A DNA stretch of 64,000 nt. Source: Nonomuraea solani (lineage in GTDB: Bacteria > Actinomycetota > Actinomycetes > Streptosporangiales > Streptosporangiaceae). A program made the translations under genes and the position numbers. Below the pieces are notes generated by a model. That model saw only the letters and a program-made list of their open reading frames with translations, was not told where the DNA came from and made no database searches. Below are positions 31,710 through 39,896 of this stretch, piece by piece (within the stretch, counting starts at the first letter, position 1; every line of letters begins with the position of its first letter). The stretch spans positions 477,563 through 541,562 of the forward strand of contig NZ_FNVT01000003.1 in NCBI RefSeq assembly GCF_900108335.1. Reading direction: 5' to 3'.

Positions 31710-32864
31710 TCACGTCCATGAGACCTCCTGGAGTTCGCCGAGGTCTCGCAGTGTGATCCGGTCCTCCTCGGCGAGCGCCGCGATCATCGCCAGCGCCTCG
31801 TCCACCCGCACATGCCGCCCCAAGGATCGCTGCCTCACCACGTCGGGCGTCTCCGCCCAGAGCCGGATGCCCCGCTCCCAGGCGAACTGCAGCACGCTCC
31901 CCGACCGCCCCTCGTAGCAGATGAAGTTGCCGTCCCGGGGAGTCATCCAGAGCATCAGATCCCGGCACTCCTGCCCCGACATCACCACCGGCTCCTCCCG
32001 CGAAACGGACGCGTTGTCGCAGTAGGTGACCCGCAGCCCATCCACAGGCTCACCCTCCACGCCGGACCCCGGATACTCCGCCAGCCACCCGAAACGCCGC
32101 CGCCGCCAGTCCATCCTCACGCGAATGCGCTGTCCCACGTCTCCGCTCCACTCCACTCCAAGTCCCCGCCCCCGGAGCACCCGCACGATCTCTCCCCCAA
32201 TGACCTCATCACGGTCCTCGACCCCGCCGGCCCGAACCTCACCCACATCGCCGGACCCGCCAGCCCCAGCGCCATCCGCTTCGCCGGAACCACCGAGCCC
32301 CACACCAGCCACGCCGCCGAACCCACCGACCCCAGCACCGTCCGCGCCGCCGGACCCGTCGGTCTGAGGCCGATTCGTGTCGCCGGGCACGCTGGGTGAC
32401 GGGGCGTCGGCTGTGTGAGCTCCGAACGCCAGGTAGACGTCCCCACCCCCAGCCGCCCGTTCGGCGTCCTGCTGATGGTAGAAGACATAGCCCCGAGCAC
32501 CGGAAACGTCCCCGGCCTCCCGCCTGATCTCCCCCACCCCGCACCCGGTGCAGCAGGTGTAATGCTCTCGCGCGACGATCCCCGCCATGGCCAGATCCAG
32601 CATCGCCATGCTCAGCCGATCGCCGTCCGTGACCGCCGGCCACGTCGCCTGCGCGGCGAGATGGCCGGCGAACTCCCGCGCCACGAGATCCCGGACACCC
32701 CGCTCCAGCAGGGCCTGATCGTCGATCTCGTCCAGCCGGCTCTCGACGACGCCGTGGAGCACCTGCTCGAAGCCGGAACGCCCGATGGCCACGTGCAGGC
32801 GTACGTCCTCGGCGATCTCAGCGCGGTCGGTGGGATCAACCAGGTCCCAGTCGCCCTCGTTCAT
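31710..32864 (-). CDS. DUF6891-like protein with a Gly-rich linker
   Basis: A 384-residue protein of two conserved parts. The N-terminal part (1-150) ends with a CCTGC motif (104-108) and GYVFYHQQDAERA, which match DUF6891 proteins. The C-terminal part (221-384) has EIVRVLRGRGLGVEWSGD and RVRMDWRRRR. Between them, residues 152-217 are a Gly/Ala/Val/Asp repeat. I believe most relatives lack this linker. The gene start lies 29 bases inside the VTC-domain gene. The cysteine cluster could bind metal. Function unknown. Confidence 0.65.
   Translation of the reverse strand: MNEGDWDLVDPTDRAEIAEDVRLHVAIGRSGFEQVLHGVVESRLDEIDDQALLERGVRDLVAREFAGHLAAQATWPAVTDGDRLSMAMLDLAMAGIVAREHYTCCTGCGVGEIRREAGDVSGARGYVFYHQQDAERAAGGGDVYLAFGAHTADAPSPSVPGDTNRPQTDGSGGADGAGVGGFGGVAGVGLGGSGEADGAGAGGSGDVGEVRAGGVEDRDEVIGGEIVRVLRGRGLGVEWSGDVGQRIRVRMDWRRRRFGWLAEYPGSGVEGEPVDGLRVTYCDNASVSREEPVVMSGQECRDLMLWMTPRDGNFICYEGRSGSVLQFAWERGIRLWAETPDVVRQRSLGRHVRVDEALAMIAALAEEDRITLRDLGELQEVSWT
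32228..32357 (-). repeat. In-frame Gly-rich repeat within the DUF6891-like gene
   Basis: Imperfect short repeats encode GAGVGGFGG, GVGLGGSG and GAGAGGSGD blocks. The reading frame stays open, and GC bias alone does not account for the periodic GG dipeptides. It looks like a repeat expansion in a tolerant linker. Confidence 0.55.
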
Positions 32865-33750
32865 GGCCGCCCACTATGCCATCAAAATAGGACATTCCGC
32901 CGCCACTCCAGCAACCCCAGACCCCAATCGGCCCAGATCGCCGCGTACGCCCCTGCCGTACCGCATGCCCCCGAAGGTCCGGCCGGTGGGTGAGGTAGCG
33001 CTGGAGCACCGGGTGCCACCGGTTGGCGGGCAGGTCGCGCAGTGCGGCCACCGCGAGGCAGTATTTGCTCACGTTGACCGGCCGCACCCCCATGCGGCGC
33101 AGCACCTTGTCGGCCTCCGCCCGCCCGTCCGCCGACTTCGACTCCAGCAGCACCAGGTCACCGCGAGCCGGCGAGCTGCGCCGGCCGTCGCGGCACAGCA
33201 GGCCGGTGTCGCAGGTCAGCCGGGCCGCGCCGGACCGGTCGATGAGCGTCACCCGCTTGTAGTCCGTGGACAGCACCGGCCCCAGCGTCTCTGGCGCGAT
33301 CAGGCGCAGCTCGCCGAGCAGGGTGTCGCGGACGAAGTCGAGCGCCTCTCCGGTGAGCGTCTCGCCGGGCGCGTCGTCGTACGGGATGCGGTGCTTGTCG
33401 GTGAGCCCGCGCGCGCCGCTGAGCTTGAGTTCGAGCCATCGGCCGCCCCCGTCCAGATAGGTACGCGTCCGCACCTTGAACCTGCGCCGCCGATCCTGGC
33501 GATGCTGGTAAAAGGTGAGCAGCTCAGGCGTGTCGAAGTAGGTCGAGGAGTAACGGAACTGCCGCAGCCCCCCGATCTCCAGGGCGCTGAACCGATCACC
33601 CAGCTCCCCCGCGAGCCGGGCCATGGTCGCGGCCGGCACCAGGTATTTGCAGTCGACCCGGCTCATCAGCTCCGGCACCTCCGCCAGCCCGATCGGCGGC
33701 ACAGCCGCCGCCACCCCGGCGAGCAGCACATCCGCGTCGAGCCTCGCCAT
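32836..33750 (-). CDS. VTC-domain polyphosphate-polymerase-like protein
   Basis: A 304-residue protein with the VTC (CYTH-like tunnel) domain of eukaryotic Vtc4, which makes polyphosphate from ATP. Basic tunnel residues are recognisable: CKYLVP near 35, FKVRTRTYLD near 89-98, WLELKLSG near 105, LSTDYKRVTL near 160, LLESKSA near 200 and VSKYCLA near 225. The ATG at 33750 overlaps the DUF4956 stop (ATGA). The last 50 residues run past the usual domain end and into the DUF6891 gene start. Paired VTC and DUF4956 genes are a known bacterial arrangement. Polymerase activity is inferred. Confidence 0.85.
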   Translation of the reverse strand: MARLDADVLLAGVAAAVPPIGLAEVPELMSRVDCKYLVPAATMARLAGELGDRFSALEIGGLRQFRYSSTYFDTPELLTFYQHRQDRRRRFKVRTRTYLDGGGRWLELKLSGARGLTDKHRIPYDDAPGETLTGEALDFVRDTLLGELRLIAPETLGPVLSTDYKRVTLIDRSGAARLTCDTGLLCRDGRRSSPARGDLVLLESKSADGRAEADKVLRRMGVRPVNVSKYCLAVAALRDLPANRWHPVLQRYLTHRPDLRGHAVRQGRTRRSGPIGVWGCWSGGGMSYFDGIVGGHERGRLGPG

Positions 33751-34307
33751 CACCGCACCCCCACGCGCGGGTTCGGGACCACGTAGCGCACGTCGACCAC
33801 CGTCACGTCGCGTACGTAGTCGACCTGGGTGACCACGCAGTGCAGCACCCGCGCCCGCAACCGGCTCTCCAGGTCCACCCGCAGCAGGTCGGGGTCGGCG
33901 TGCACGACGTCGAGCGTCACGAGCTGGTGCCGGGTGCGGCCGAGGAGGCCGGGGTGGTCGGCGAGGTACATCACCCCCAGCAGCACCCCATTGAGCAGCA
34001 GCGCCGTCAGCGGCCACGCCCCCGCGATGCCGTTGACGAGCCCCAGCACGATCGCCACGAAGTAGTAGGCGATCTCCTGCTGGGTGATCTCGCTGGACCG
34101 GAGCCGGATGATCGACAGCACGCCGAACAATCCGAACCCGACGGCGATGTCGACCCGCTGCACCAGCAGCAGCGACACCACCGCGAAGATCCCCACGTTG
34201 AGCGCGACATAGGCGAACAGCAGGTCGCGCCGATGGTGACGCCGATAGTAGAGACCGTAGGCGAGCACGATGATCGCCACGAGATCCATCACCAGTCCGG
34301 TTATCAA
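33750..34307 (-). CDS. DUF4956 membrane protein
   Basis: A 185-residue protein with about four membrane segments (residues 2-18, 29-48, 75-93, 98-115) joined by the conserved GLFGVLSIIRLRSSEITQQE loop, followed by a soluble C-terminal domain of about 65 residues. Such proteins are encoded beside VTC-domain proteins and are thought to be their membrane partners. The stop overlaps the VTC start (ATGA). It is preceded by 70 bases that separate it from the two-component genes, so it may have its own promoter. Confidence 0.85.
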   Translation of the reverse strand: MITGLVMDLVAIIVLAYGLYYRRHHRRDLLFAYVALNVGIFAVVSLLLVQRVDIAVGFGLFGVLSIIRLRSSEITQQEIAYYFVAIVLGLVNGIAGAWPLTALLLNGVLLGVMYLADHPGLLGRTRHQLVTLDVVHADPDLLRVDLESRLRARVLHCVVTQVDYVRDVTVVDVRYVVPNPRVGVR

Positions 34308-34377
34308 GACCGTTCCTTCCGTAGTGTCCTTGGTGAACAGCCTCTAGGAGCGGTGTGAAGCGACCGTGAGCTGATGA

Positions 34378-35040
34378 TTAGGCGACTCTCATGCGGTATC
34401 CGGTGCCCCTGACGGTCTCGATCCGGTCGGCGCCGATCTTGCGCCGCAGGTAGCGCACATAGACGTCCACCACGTTGGACCCGGGGTCGAAGTCGAACCC
34501 CCACACGTGGCTGAGCAGTTGTTCGCGGGTGAGCACCTGGTCGGGATGGCGGCAGAAGATCTCCGCCAGCGCGAACTCCCTGGTGGACAGGTCGACCGCC
34601 CGATCGCCGACGTAGGCCCGCCGGGTGCGCAGGTCGAGCGACAGGTCGGAGACGCGCAGCACGGTAACCTCGGGCGTGCGGTCGGCCCGCAGCCGCAGTC
34701 GCACCCGGGCCAGGAGCTCCTCGAAGGCGAAGGGCTTGGCGATGTAGTCGTCGGCCCCGCCCTCCAGCCCCGCCACGGTGTCGCTCACGCTGTCGCGGGC
34801 GGTCAGGATGATCACCGGGATGGTCACCATGGACCCCCGCAACCGCCGCAGCACCGTGAAGCCGTCGCTGAGCGGCAGCCCGATGTCCAGGATGAGCAGG
34901 TCGAACCCGCCCGCGCTGGCCAGGTCGTAGGCCCCGACCCCGTCTCCCACCACGGCCGTCACGAAGCCGTTGGCCCGCAGCCCCTTCTCCACGAAGGAGG
35001 CGATCCTGGCCTCGTCTTCAGCGATCAGAATCCGGTTCAA
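34378..35040 (-). CDS. OmpR-family response regulator
   Basis: A 220-residue two-component regulator with a receiver domain (acidic pocket EDE near 8-10, phospho-Asp near 52 in LILDIGLP, Lys near 102 in AKPF) and a C-terminal winged helix (LSTREFALAEIFCRHPDQVLTREQLLSHVWG). The start is a TTG at 35040, with GGAGG upstream, and it overlaps the kinase stop (TTGA). It is therefore coupled to the histidine kinase. The target is unknown; the VTC/DUF4956 genes directly downstream are the first candidates. Confidence 0.9.
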   Translation of the reverse strand: MNRILIAEDEARIASFVEKGLRANGFVTAVVGDGVGAYDLASAGGFDLLILDIGLPLSDGFTVLRRLRGSMVTIPVIILTARDSVSDTVAGLEGGADDYIAKPFAFEELLARVRLRLRADRTPEVTVLRVSDLSLDLRTRRAYVGDRAVDLSTREFALAEIFCRHPDQVLTREQLLSHVWGFDFDPGSNVVDVYVRYLRRKIGADRIETVRGTGYRMRVA

Positions 35041-36446
35041 CGTATCCTCCACAGCTCCCAGAGCGGCAGGGACATGACGAAGCAGGCCCCACCCCCCGGA
35101 GCCTCCGTCACCTGCACAGTGCCTCCATGGGCTTGGGCGATGGACCGGACGATGGCCAGTCCGAGCCCGGCTCCGTCGTAAGCGCCGGTGCGGCCGGCGC
35201 CCCTGACGAACCGCCCGAAGATCCGTTCGCGCTCCGCGGGCGCGACCCCGGGCCCGCTGTCGCGCACCCACAGCTCGACCCGCCCGTCGCGGACCGCGGA
35301 ACCGACGGCGATCAGGTCGTCGTCGGTGGTGTGCCGCACGGCGTTGGCCACGAGCTGCATGAGCGCCTGCGTGAGCCGGTGCCGGTCGGCCGGCAACCGG
35401 GCCTCGGCCACCTCGTCGACCCGCCATCGGCGCTCGCCGAGCGGGCGGGCCTTGGCGACCACGCTGACCGTGAGGTCGGCCAGCTCGACGTTGTCGAGCG
35501 CCAGGAAGCCCGGCTGCTCGGACTTGGCCAGGGTGAGCAGGTCGTCGACGATGCGGTTCATCCGGTCGAGCTCGTCGGTGACCAGGGCCAGGGTGTCGGC
35601 GCGCTCGGCCGGGTCGTCGCCCATGAGCTCCAGGTGGCCGCGGATGACGGTGATCGGCGTGCGCAGCTCGTGCCCGGCGTCGTCCATGAAGTGCCGTTGC
35701 ACGACGAACGCCTGCTCAAGCCGGTCGAGCATGTGGTTGAACGTGGCCGCGAGCGCCGCCACGTCGTCGTCGCCCGGCGCGTCGAGGCGGCGGGTGAGGT
35801 CGCTGGAGTCGCTGATCTGCTCGGCGGTCTGGCGGACCAGCCGGACCGGCGCCAGCACCTGCCCGGCCACGAACCAGCCGGCCGTGCCCGCCAGCCCCAT
35901 CGCCGCCAGCGCGGACAGCCCGAGCACCCGCACCGCGTCGACGATCTCGTCGCGGTGCAGGTCGTAGAAGTGCGCCACGACGAAGTGCCCGGCGCGCGCG
36001 TCGCCGGACACGGTCACCGGGATCACCGTGTAGTGGACCGTTCCTCTGGCGGTCTCGAACTCGTCGCTCACCACGCGGGTGGCCGAGGCCATCTTCGCGA
36101 TGAGCGCGGGGTCGGTGTCGATGGGCACGGGCGGCGGAACGCCGGGCATCTTGTCCACCTCGCCGCCGACGATGGTGAGGAAGGTCTCCCACCGGTCGGG
36201 CAGGTTGAGCTCCAGATAGCCGGTCATCAGCTCCTGGACGTCGGTGACCGCGCGCCCGGTCTGGGGATCGAGCGCGGTCGAGGCGTAGCGCCGCAGCTTC
36301 TGCACCTCGTTGGTGCGCTCGGACGTCATGCGGTCGTCGAGCCTGGTGAGCAGGATGGTCCAGGTCGCGAAGATCGAGACGGACAGGGCGAGACCGACGA
36401 CGGCGAGCATCCAGCCCACGATCCGGGCGCGGGCGCTCATCCGCAT
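35037..36446 (-). CDS. Sensor histidine kinase
   Basis: A 469-residue membrane kinase with two membrane segments (about 10-33 and 172-195) enclosing an extracellular sensor of about 135 residues, then HAMP, HisKA with His259 (DDAGHELRTP) and an HATPase domain with N box (QLVANAVRHT), DSGPGVAP and GAGLGLAIV. The sensor has no recognisable fold. The stop overlaps the regulator's TTG start. Twelve bases upstream is the gene for an exported Asp-tailed protein, which could be its sensed partner. Confidence 0.9.
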   Translation of the reverse strand: MRMSARARIVGWMLAVVGLALSVSIFATWTILLTRLDDRMTSERTNEVQKLRRYASTALDPQTGRAVTDVQELMTGYLELNLPDRWETFLTIVGGEVDKMPGVPPPVPIDTDPALIAKMASATRVVSDEFETARGTVHYTVIPVTVSGDARAGHFVVAHFYDLHRDEIVDAVRVLGLSALAAMGLAGTAGWFVAGQVLAPVRLVRQTAEQISDSSDLTRRLDAPGDDDVAALAATFNHMLDRLEQAFVVQRHFMDDAGHELRTPITVIRGHLELMGDDPAERADTLALVTDELDRMNRIVDDLLTLAKSEQPGFLALDNVELADLTVSVVAKARPLGERRWRVDEVAEARLPADRHRLTQALMQLVANAVRHTTDDDLIAVGSAVRDGRVELWVRDSGPGVAPAERERIFGRFVRGAGRTGAYDGAGLGLAIVRSIAQAHGGTVQVTEAPGGGACFVMSLPLWELWRIR

Positions 36447-36458
36447 GCGACCTCCCCA

Positions 36459-36836
36459 TCAGTCATCGTCATCCCCGCCGCCACCATCATCGTCGTCATC
36501 GTCATCGTCGCCGCCGCCACCAGGTCGCGGGGAGGGCGGCTTGACCGGCTCGGCCTTGGTCTTGCGCGGCGTGGGCCGCACGGTCTTGGAGGGCTCGGCC
36601 CTGGTCGTTTCGGTCGCGCCGGGCTCATTGCCCGTGGGCGAGCTCGAACCGGCCTCCGGCCGCCCGGTGCGCGCGGGCTCGGACATCGGCCGCCCGCTCG
36701 GGCCGGGGGACGAGGTCACCACGATCGGCCCGCCCAGGTCGGGTTCGTGCTCGGCCGCCCGCACCAGGCCCACCGACAAGAACCCCGCCACCGCCGCCCC
36801 TAGGACGAGGAGGATCACCGTTCCCCGATGTTTCAT
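36459..36836 (-). CDS. Small exported protein with Gly/Asp-rich acidic tail
   Basis: A 125-residue protein: a signal or anchor segment (residues 5-25, VILLVLGAAVAGFLSVGLV), a Pro/Ser/Thr/Glu-rich middle and a C-terminal tail of alternating Gly4 and Asp4-8 runs. The tail could bind Ca or Mg, or polycations. The frame opens at 36869, but the ATG at 36836 fits a signal peptide. The gene is 12 bases before the kinase gene, so it is probably in the same operon. Function unknown; a ligand-presenting partner of the kinase is conjecture. Confidence 0.65.
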   Translation of the reverse strand: MKHRGTVILLVLGAAVAGFLSVGLVRAAEHEPDLGGPIVVTSSPGPSGRPMSEPARTGRPEAGSSSPTGNEPGATETTRAEPSKTVRPTPRKTKAEPVKPPSPRPGGGGDDDDDDDDGGGGDDDD

Positions 36837-36934
36837 GAGGTAGACCCTGGCGCCTTTCGAGGAGACCACGCTGAAGCACAGATGAGAAACCTCTCATCTG
36901 AGCGGGTCCCACCGCAGTAGAATCATGTTCGGAT

Positions 36935-36948
36935 ACCGACTGGTCGGT
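36935..36948. promoter_or_regulatory. TetR-type operator candidate upstream of SDR gene
   Basis: ACCGACTGGTCGGT is an inverted repeat with six perfect base pairs in each arm, close to the ACCGAC(Y)GGTCGGT sites of several TetR regulators. It lies 15 bases upstream of the ATG and just before the ribosome site. No regulator gene is adjacent. Confidence 0.5.
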
Positions 36949-36963
36949 TCAGGAGGATCGCTT

Positions 36964-37746
36964 ATGCGGGTACAGGACAAGGTCGTCGTGGTCACGGGCG
37001 CGGCCAGTGGCATCGGGCGCGGGCTGGCGCTCAGGTTCGCCGCGGAGGGCGCGGCCGGGGTGGTGGTGGCCGACCTCGACGAGGTGGGCGCCACCGCGGT
37101 GGCCAAGGAGATCGGCGCCCGCGCGGTCGCCGTACAGGTGGACGTTTCGTCGGAGGCGCAGGTGGCGGCGCTCGCCGACACGCCGTTCGGGCCCGTGGAC
37201 CTGTTCTGCTCCAACGCCGGCATCATCGGCGGTCACGGCCTCGACGCTCCCGACCAGGAGTGGAGCAGCCTGTACGCGGTCAACGTGCTCTCCCACGTGT
37301 ACGCCGCCCGCGCCGTCATCCCCTCCATGATCGCCAGAGGCGGCGGCCACCTCCTCAACACCTGCTCCGCCGCCGGCCTCATCAGTTGCCCGGGCGACGC
37401 CCCGTACGCGGTCACGAAGGCCGCGGCGATCGCGTTCGCCGAGTGGCTGGCCATCCACTACGCCTCCAAGGGCATCAAGGTCAGCGTCCTGTGCCCGCAG
37501 GGAGTGCGTACGGCCATGCTCGAACGCGGCATCGAGGAGGACCACCTGACCGCCAAGGCCGTCAACGCCTCGGGCGCCATCCTCGACCCGGCCGACGTGG
37601 CCACGACCGTCATCGAGGGCCTGGCCGCGGAGCGGTTCCACATCTTCCCGCACCCCGAGGTGGCGGAGTACGCCCGCCGCAAGGCCGAGGACACCGACCG
37701 CTGGCTGGCCGGAATGTCGCAGTTCGTCGACTCCCTGGAGGCGTGA
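36964..37746 (+). CDS. SDR-family oxidoreductase
   Basis: A 260-residue classical SDR with cofactor motif TGAASGIG near 11-18, SNAGIIG in place of NNAG, a catalytic Ser near 139 and YAVTK near 152-156. The C-terminus (AERFHIFPHPEVAEYARRKAEDTDRWL) is like that of SDRs in lipid and steroid degradation. AGGAGG stands before the ATG at 36964. The palindrome upstream suggests TetR control. The SCO6745-like gene follows after five bases in the same operon. Substrate unknown. Confidence 0.87.
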   Translation: MRVQDKVVVVTGAASGIGRGLALRFAAEGAAGVVVADLDEVGATAVAKEIGARAVAVQVDVSSEAQVAALADTPFGPVDLFCSNAGIIGGHGLDAPDQEWSSLYAVNVLSHVYAARAVIPSMIARGGGHLLNTCSAAGLISCPGDAPYAVTKAAAIAFAEWLAIHYASKGIKVSVLCPQGVRTAMLERGIEEDHLTAKAVNASGAILDPADVATTVIEGLAAERFHIFPHPEVAEYARRKAEDTDRWLAGMSQFVDSLEA

Positions 37747-37751
37747 GACCC

Positions 37752-38576
37752 ATGAAAGACGCAGCCCGCCGCGCCTGGCGCCGCCTGGAGCCCCTGCACG
37801 GCATGATCTATTTCGTCCCGGAAGGCAGCAGGCGCTACACCGAGCTGGGCCTGAACGGCAGGTCCGGATATTTCGCCTCCCGAAGCGCTCCCATGGGCCG
37901 CGCCTCCGCCGACCTGGTCATCGCCACGTTCTACAACTTCTGCCCCGACCTCGTACGCCGCTCCATGAAAGACGTCTGGGACACGGTCACCCCGGAACAG
38001 GTCCTCCAGGCCCGCCACGAGGCGGCCGCCGAAGCCCTGCGCCGGGCGGGCGTCCACGAGCTGCCCGACCTCGAACCCACCCTCGACCTGGCCCGCCGCG
38101 CCGCCGAGGCCGCCTGCGAGCACCCTCAGGGCCGCCCGCTGTTCGCCGCCCATGCCGCGCTCCCCTGGCCCGACGACCCGGTCATGGCGCTGTGGCACGC
38201 GCAGACCCTGCTGCGCGAGTTCAGGGGCGACGGCCACGTGGCCACCCTGCTCACGGAGGGCATAGGCGCGCTGGAGGCGCTGGTCCTGCACGCGGCCACC
38301 GGTGACGTGCCCACGCCCTTTCTCAAGATCAGCCGGGCCTGGCCCGAGGAGCAGTGGGCCGCCGCCGAGGAGGGCCTGCGCGCCCGCGGCCTCCTGGACG
38401 GCGACACCCTCAGCCCGGACGGCAAGGCCCTGCGCCGGCACGTGGAGGACCGGACGGACGAGCTGGCGCTGCCGGCGTACCGGGCGCTGGGCCAGGACGG
38501 CTGCGAACGCCTGGCCGAACTGGCCCGCCCGTTCGGCCGCCGGGTGGTCGACGCGGGCCTGCTGAGCCTCGGCTGA
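37752..38576 (+). CDS. SCO6745-family protein
   Basis: A 274-residue protein like the actinobacterial SCO6745/SalK family: an N-terminal stretch with HGMIYFVPE and GYFASRSAPMGRASADLV, a middle with FYNFCPDLVRRSM, and a C-terminal helical part with DGDTLSPDGKALRRHVEDRTDELA that resembles a winged helix. Its biochemical role is not known. It follows the SDR gene by five bases and is probably co-expressed with it. Confidence 0.75.
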   Translation: MKDAARRAWRRLEPLHGMIYFVPEGSRRYTELGLNGRSGYFASRSAPMGRASADLVIATFYNFCPDLVRRSMKDVWDTVTPEQVLQARHEAAAEALRRAGVHELPDLEPTLDLARRAAEAACEHPQGRPLFAAHAALPWPDDPVMALWHAQTLLREFRGDGHVATLLTEGIGALEALVLHAATGDVPTPFLKISRAWPEEQWAAAEEGLRARGLLDGDTLSPDGKALRRHVEDRTDELALPAYRALGQDGCERLAELARPFGRRVVDAGLLSLG

Positions 38577-38614
38577 GCACTCCCAAAACGTGAAAGCCAC
38601 TTAGAGTCGCGGGT

Positions 38615-39193
38615 GTGAGCGGAGACTTGGTTCCGCGGCCGCCCGAATCGAGGATGTCCGACGCCGACCGCGAGCGGATCACCGCCCGCCTGCGGTCGGC
38701 GCACGGCGACGGGCGGCTGACCTTCGAGGAGTTCGAGCAGCGCCTGAGCGGCGTACTCGGCGCGCGGACGTTCGGCGAGGCCGACCCCTACGTCGCCGAC
38801 CTGCCGGGCGGCCCGGTGGCGGCGCCCGTGCACGACCGGCTCGACCTGCGCGCCTCGGCGTCGACCCTGAAGCGCCGCGGCCCCTGGGTCGTGCCGCGCC
38901 TGCTGCGGGTGACGAACCGGCCGGGCCCGGTGAAACTGGACTTCACCGACGCCGTCATCCCCCACCGGGTAGTCGAGATCGAGCTGGACGTCACGGCGGG
39001 CTCCACCACGCTGATCCTGCCGCCGACCGCCTCGGTCACCATCGACGACGTGGAGCTGATCGCCAGCCCCGCGCGGGTGAAGGACCTGCCCGCCACGCCG
39101 GGCCCAGGCGTGCATTTCGTGGTCCGCGGCAGGCAGCGGTTCGGCCGCCTGCTCGTACGCACCCAACGCCGTCTATGGCGTTTACGCAGGTGA
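38615..39193 (+). CDS. DUF1707 domain protein
   Basis: A 192-residue protein with a DUF1707 (SHOCT-like) helix pair near the N-terminus (MSDADRERITARLRSAHGDGRLTFEEFEQRLSGVLGART, about 14-52). The C-terminal part has the beta-rich pattern (GSTTLILPPTASVTIDDVEL) seen in cell-wall-active-antibiotic-response proteins. There is no membrane segment. GTG start at 38615; an internal ATG at the DUF1707 start (about 38654) is an alternative. Monocistronic. Confidence 0.75.
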   Translation: MSGDLVPRPPESRMSDADRERITARLRSAHGDGRLTFEEFEQRLSGVLGARTFGEADPYVADLPGGPVAAPVHDRLDLRASASTLKRRGPWVVPRLLRVTNRPGPVKLDFTDAVIPHRVVEIELDVTAGSTTLILPPTASVTIDDVELIASPARVKDLPATPGPGVHFVVRGRQRFGRLLVRTQRRLWRLRR

Positions 39194-39236
39194 CAGAGGG
39201 TTTTGGTGTTGACGATCACGGTTATGCCCATAGGCG

Positions 39237-39896
39237 ATGAACCTGTGGGAGTACGTCGAGGATCGATGGGACCTCATCCTCTTCGAGACGGTCCAGCACG
39301 CCAGCATGGTCGCCCAGTGCGTCCTGGTGGCGGCCGTGCTCGGCGTGCTCATCGGCGTGGCGACCTACCGTCACCCGAGGCCCGCCGCGCTCGCGACGGC
39401 CGGCGCCGGGGTGCTGTTCACGATTCCGTCGCTGGCCATGCTCGGCCTGCTGATCCCCCCGCTCGGGCTGGGAGTGGCGCCGAGCGTGACCGCCATCGTC
39501 CTGTACTCGCTGCTCCCGATCATCCGCAACACCGTCGTCGGGCTGCGCGGCGTGGACGCGACGCTGGTGGACGCGGCGCGCGGCATCGGGATGAGCCGCC
39601 ACAGGTCGCTGACCAGGGTGGAGCTGCCGCTGGCGTGGCCGGTCATCCTCACGGGCATCAGGGTCGCCACCCAGCTCGCCATGGGGGTCGGAGCGGTGGC
39701 CGCGTACGTCTCGGGTCCTGGCCTGGGTGAGCAGATCTTCTCGGGGCTGGCCAGGCTCGGCGGCGCGAACGCGGTCAACGCCACCCTGACCGGGACGATC
39801 GGGGTGGCGCTCCTCGCGCTCCTCTTCGACGGCGTCTTCGTCCTGATCGGCCGGTTCACCACCCCGGGGGCACGACCGGCGGCTGCCGGTGGCTGA
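39237..39896 (+). CDS. Osmoprotectant ABC transporter permease (OpuCB/ProW type)
   Basis: A 219-residue permease with five or six membrane segments and the ProW/OpuC-type loop DATLVDAARGIGMSRHRSLTRVELPLA near 117-143. It is the first gene of a permease-ATPase-permease-binder operon with overlaps at every junction, the layout of OpuC/OsmU-type importers for betaine, choline or carnitine. The stop lies eight bases inside the ATPase gene. The substrate is inferred from family. Confidence 0.87.
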   Translation: MNLWEYVEDRWDLILFETVQHASMVAQCVLVAAVLGVLIGVATYRHPRPAALATAGAGVLFTIPSLAMLGLLIPPLGLGVAPSVTAIVLYSLLPIIRNTVVGLRGVDATLVDAARGIGMSRHRSLTRVELPLAWPVILTGIRVATQLAMGVGAVAAYVSGPGLGEQIFSGLARLGGANAVNATLTGTIGVALLALLFDGVFVLIGRFTTPGARPAAAGG

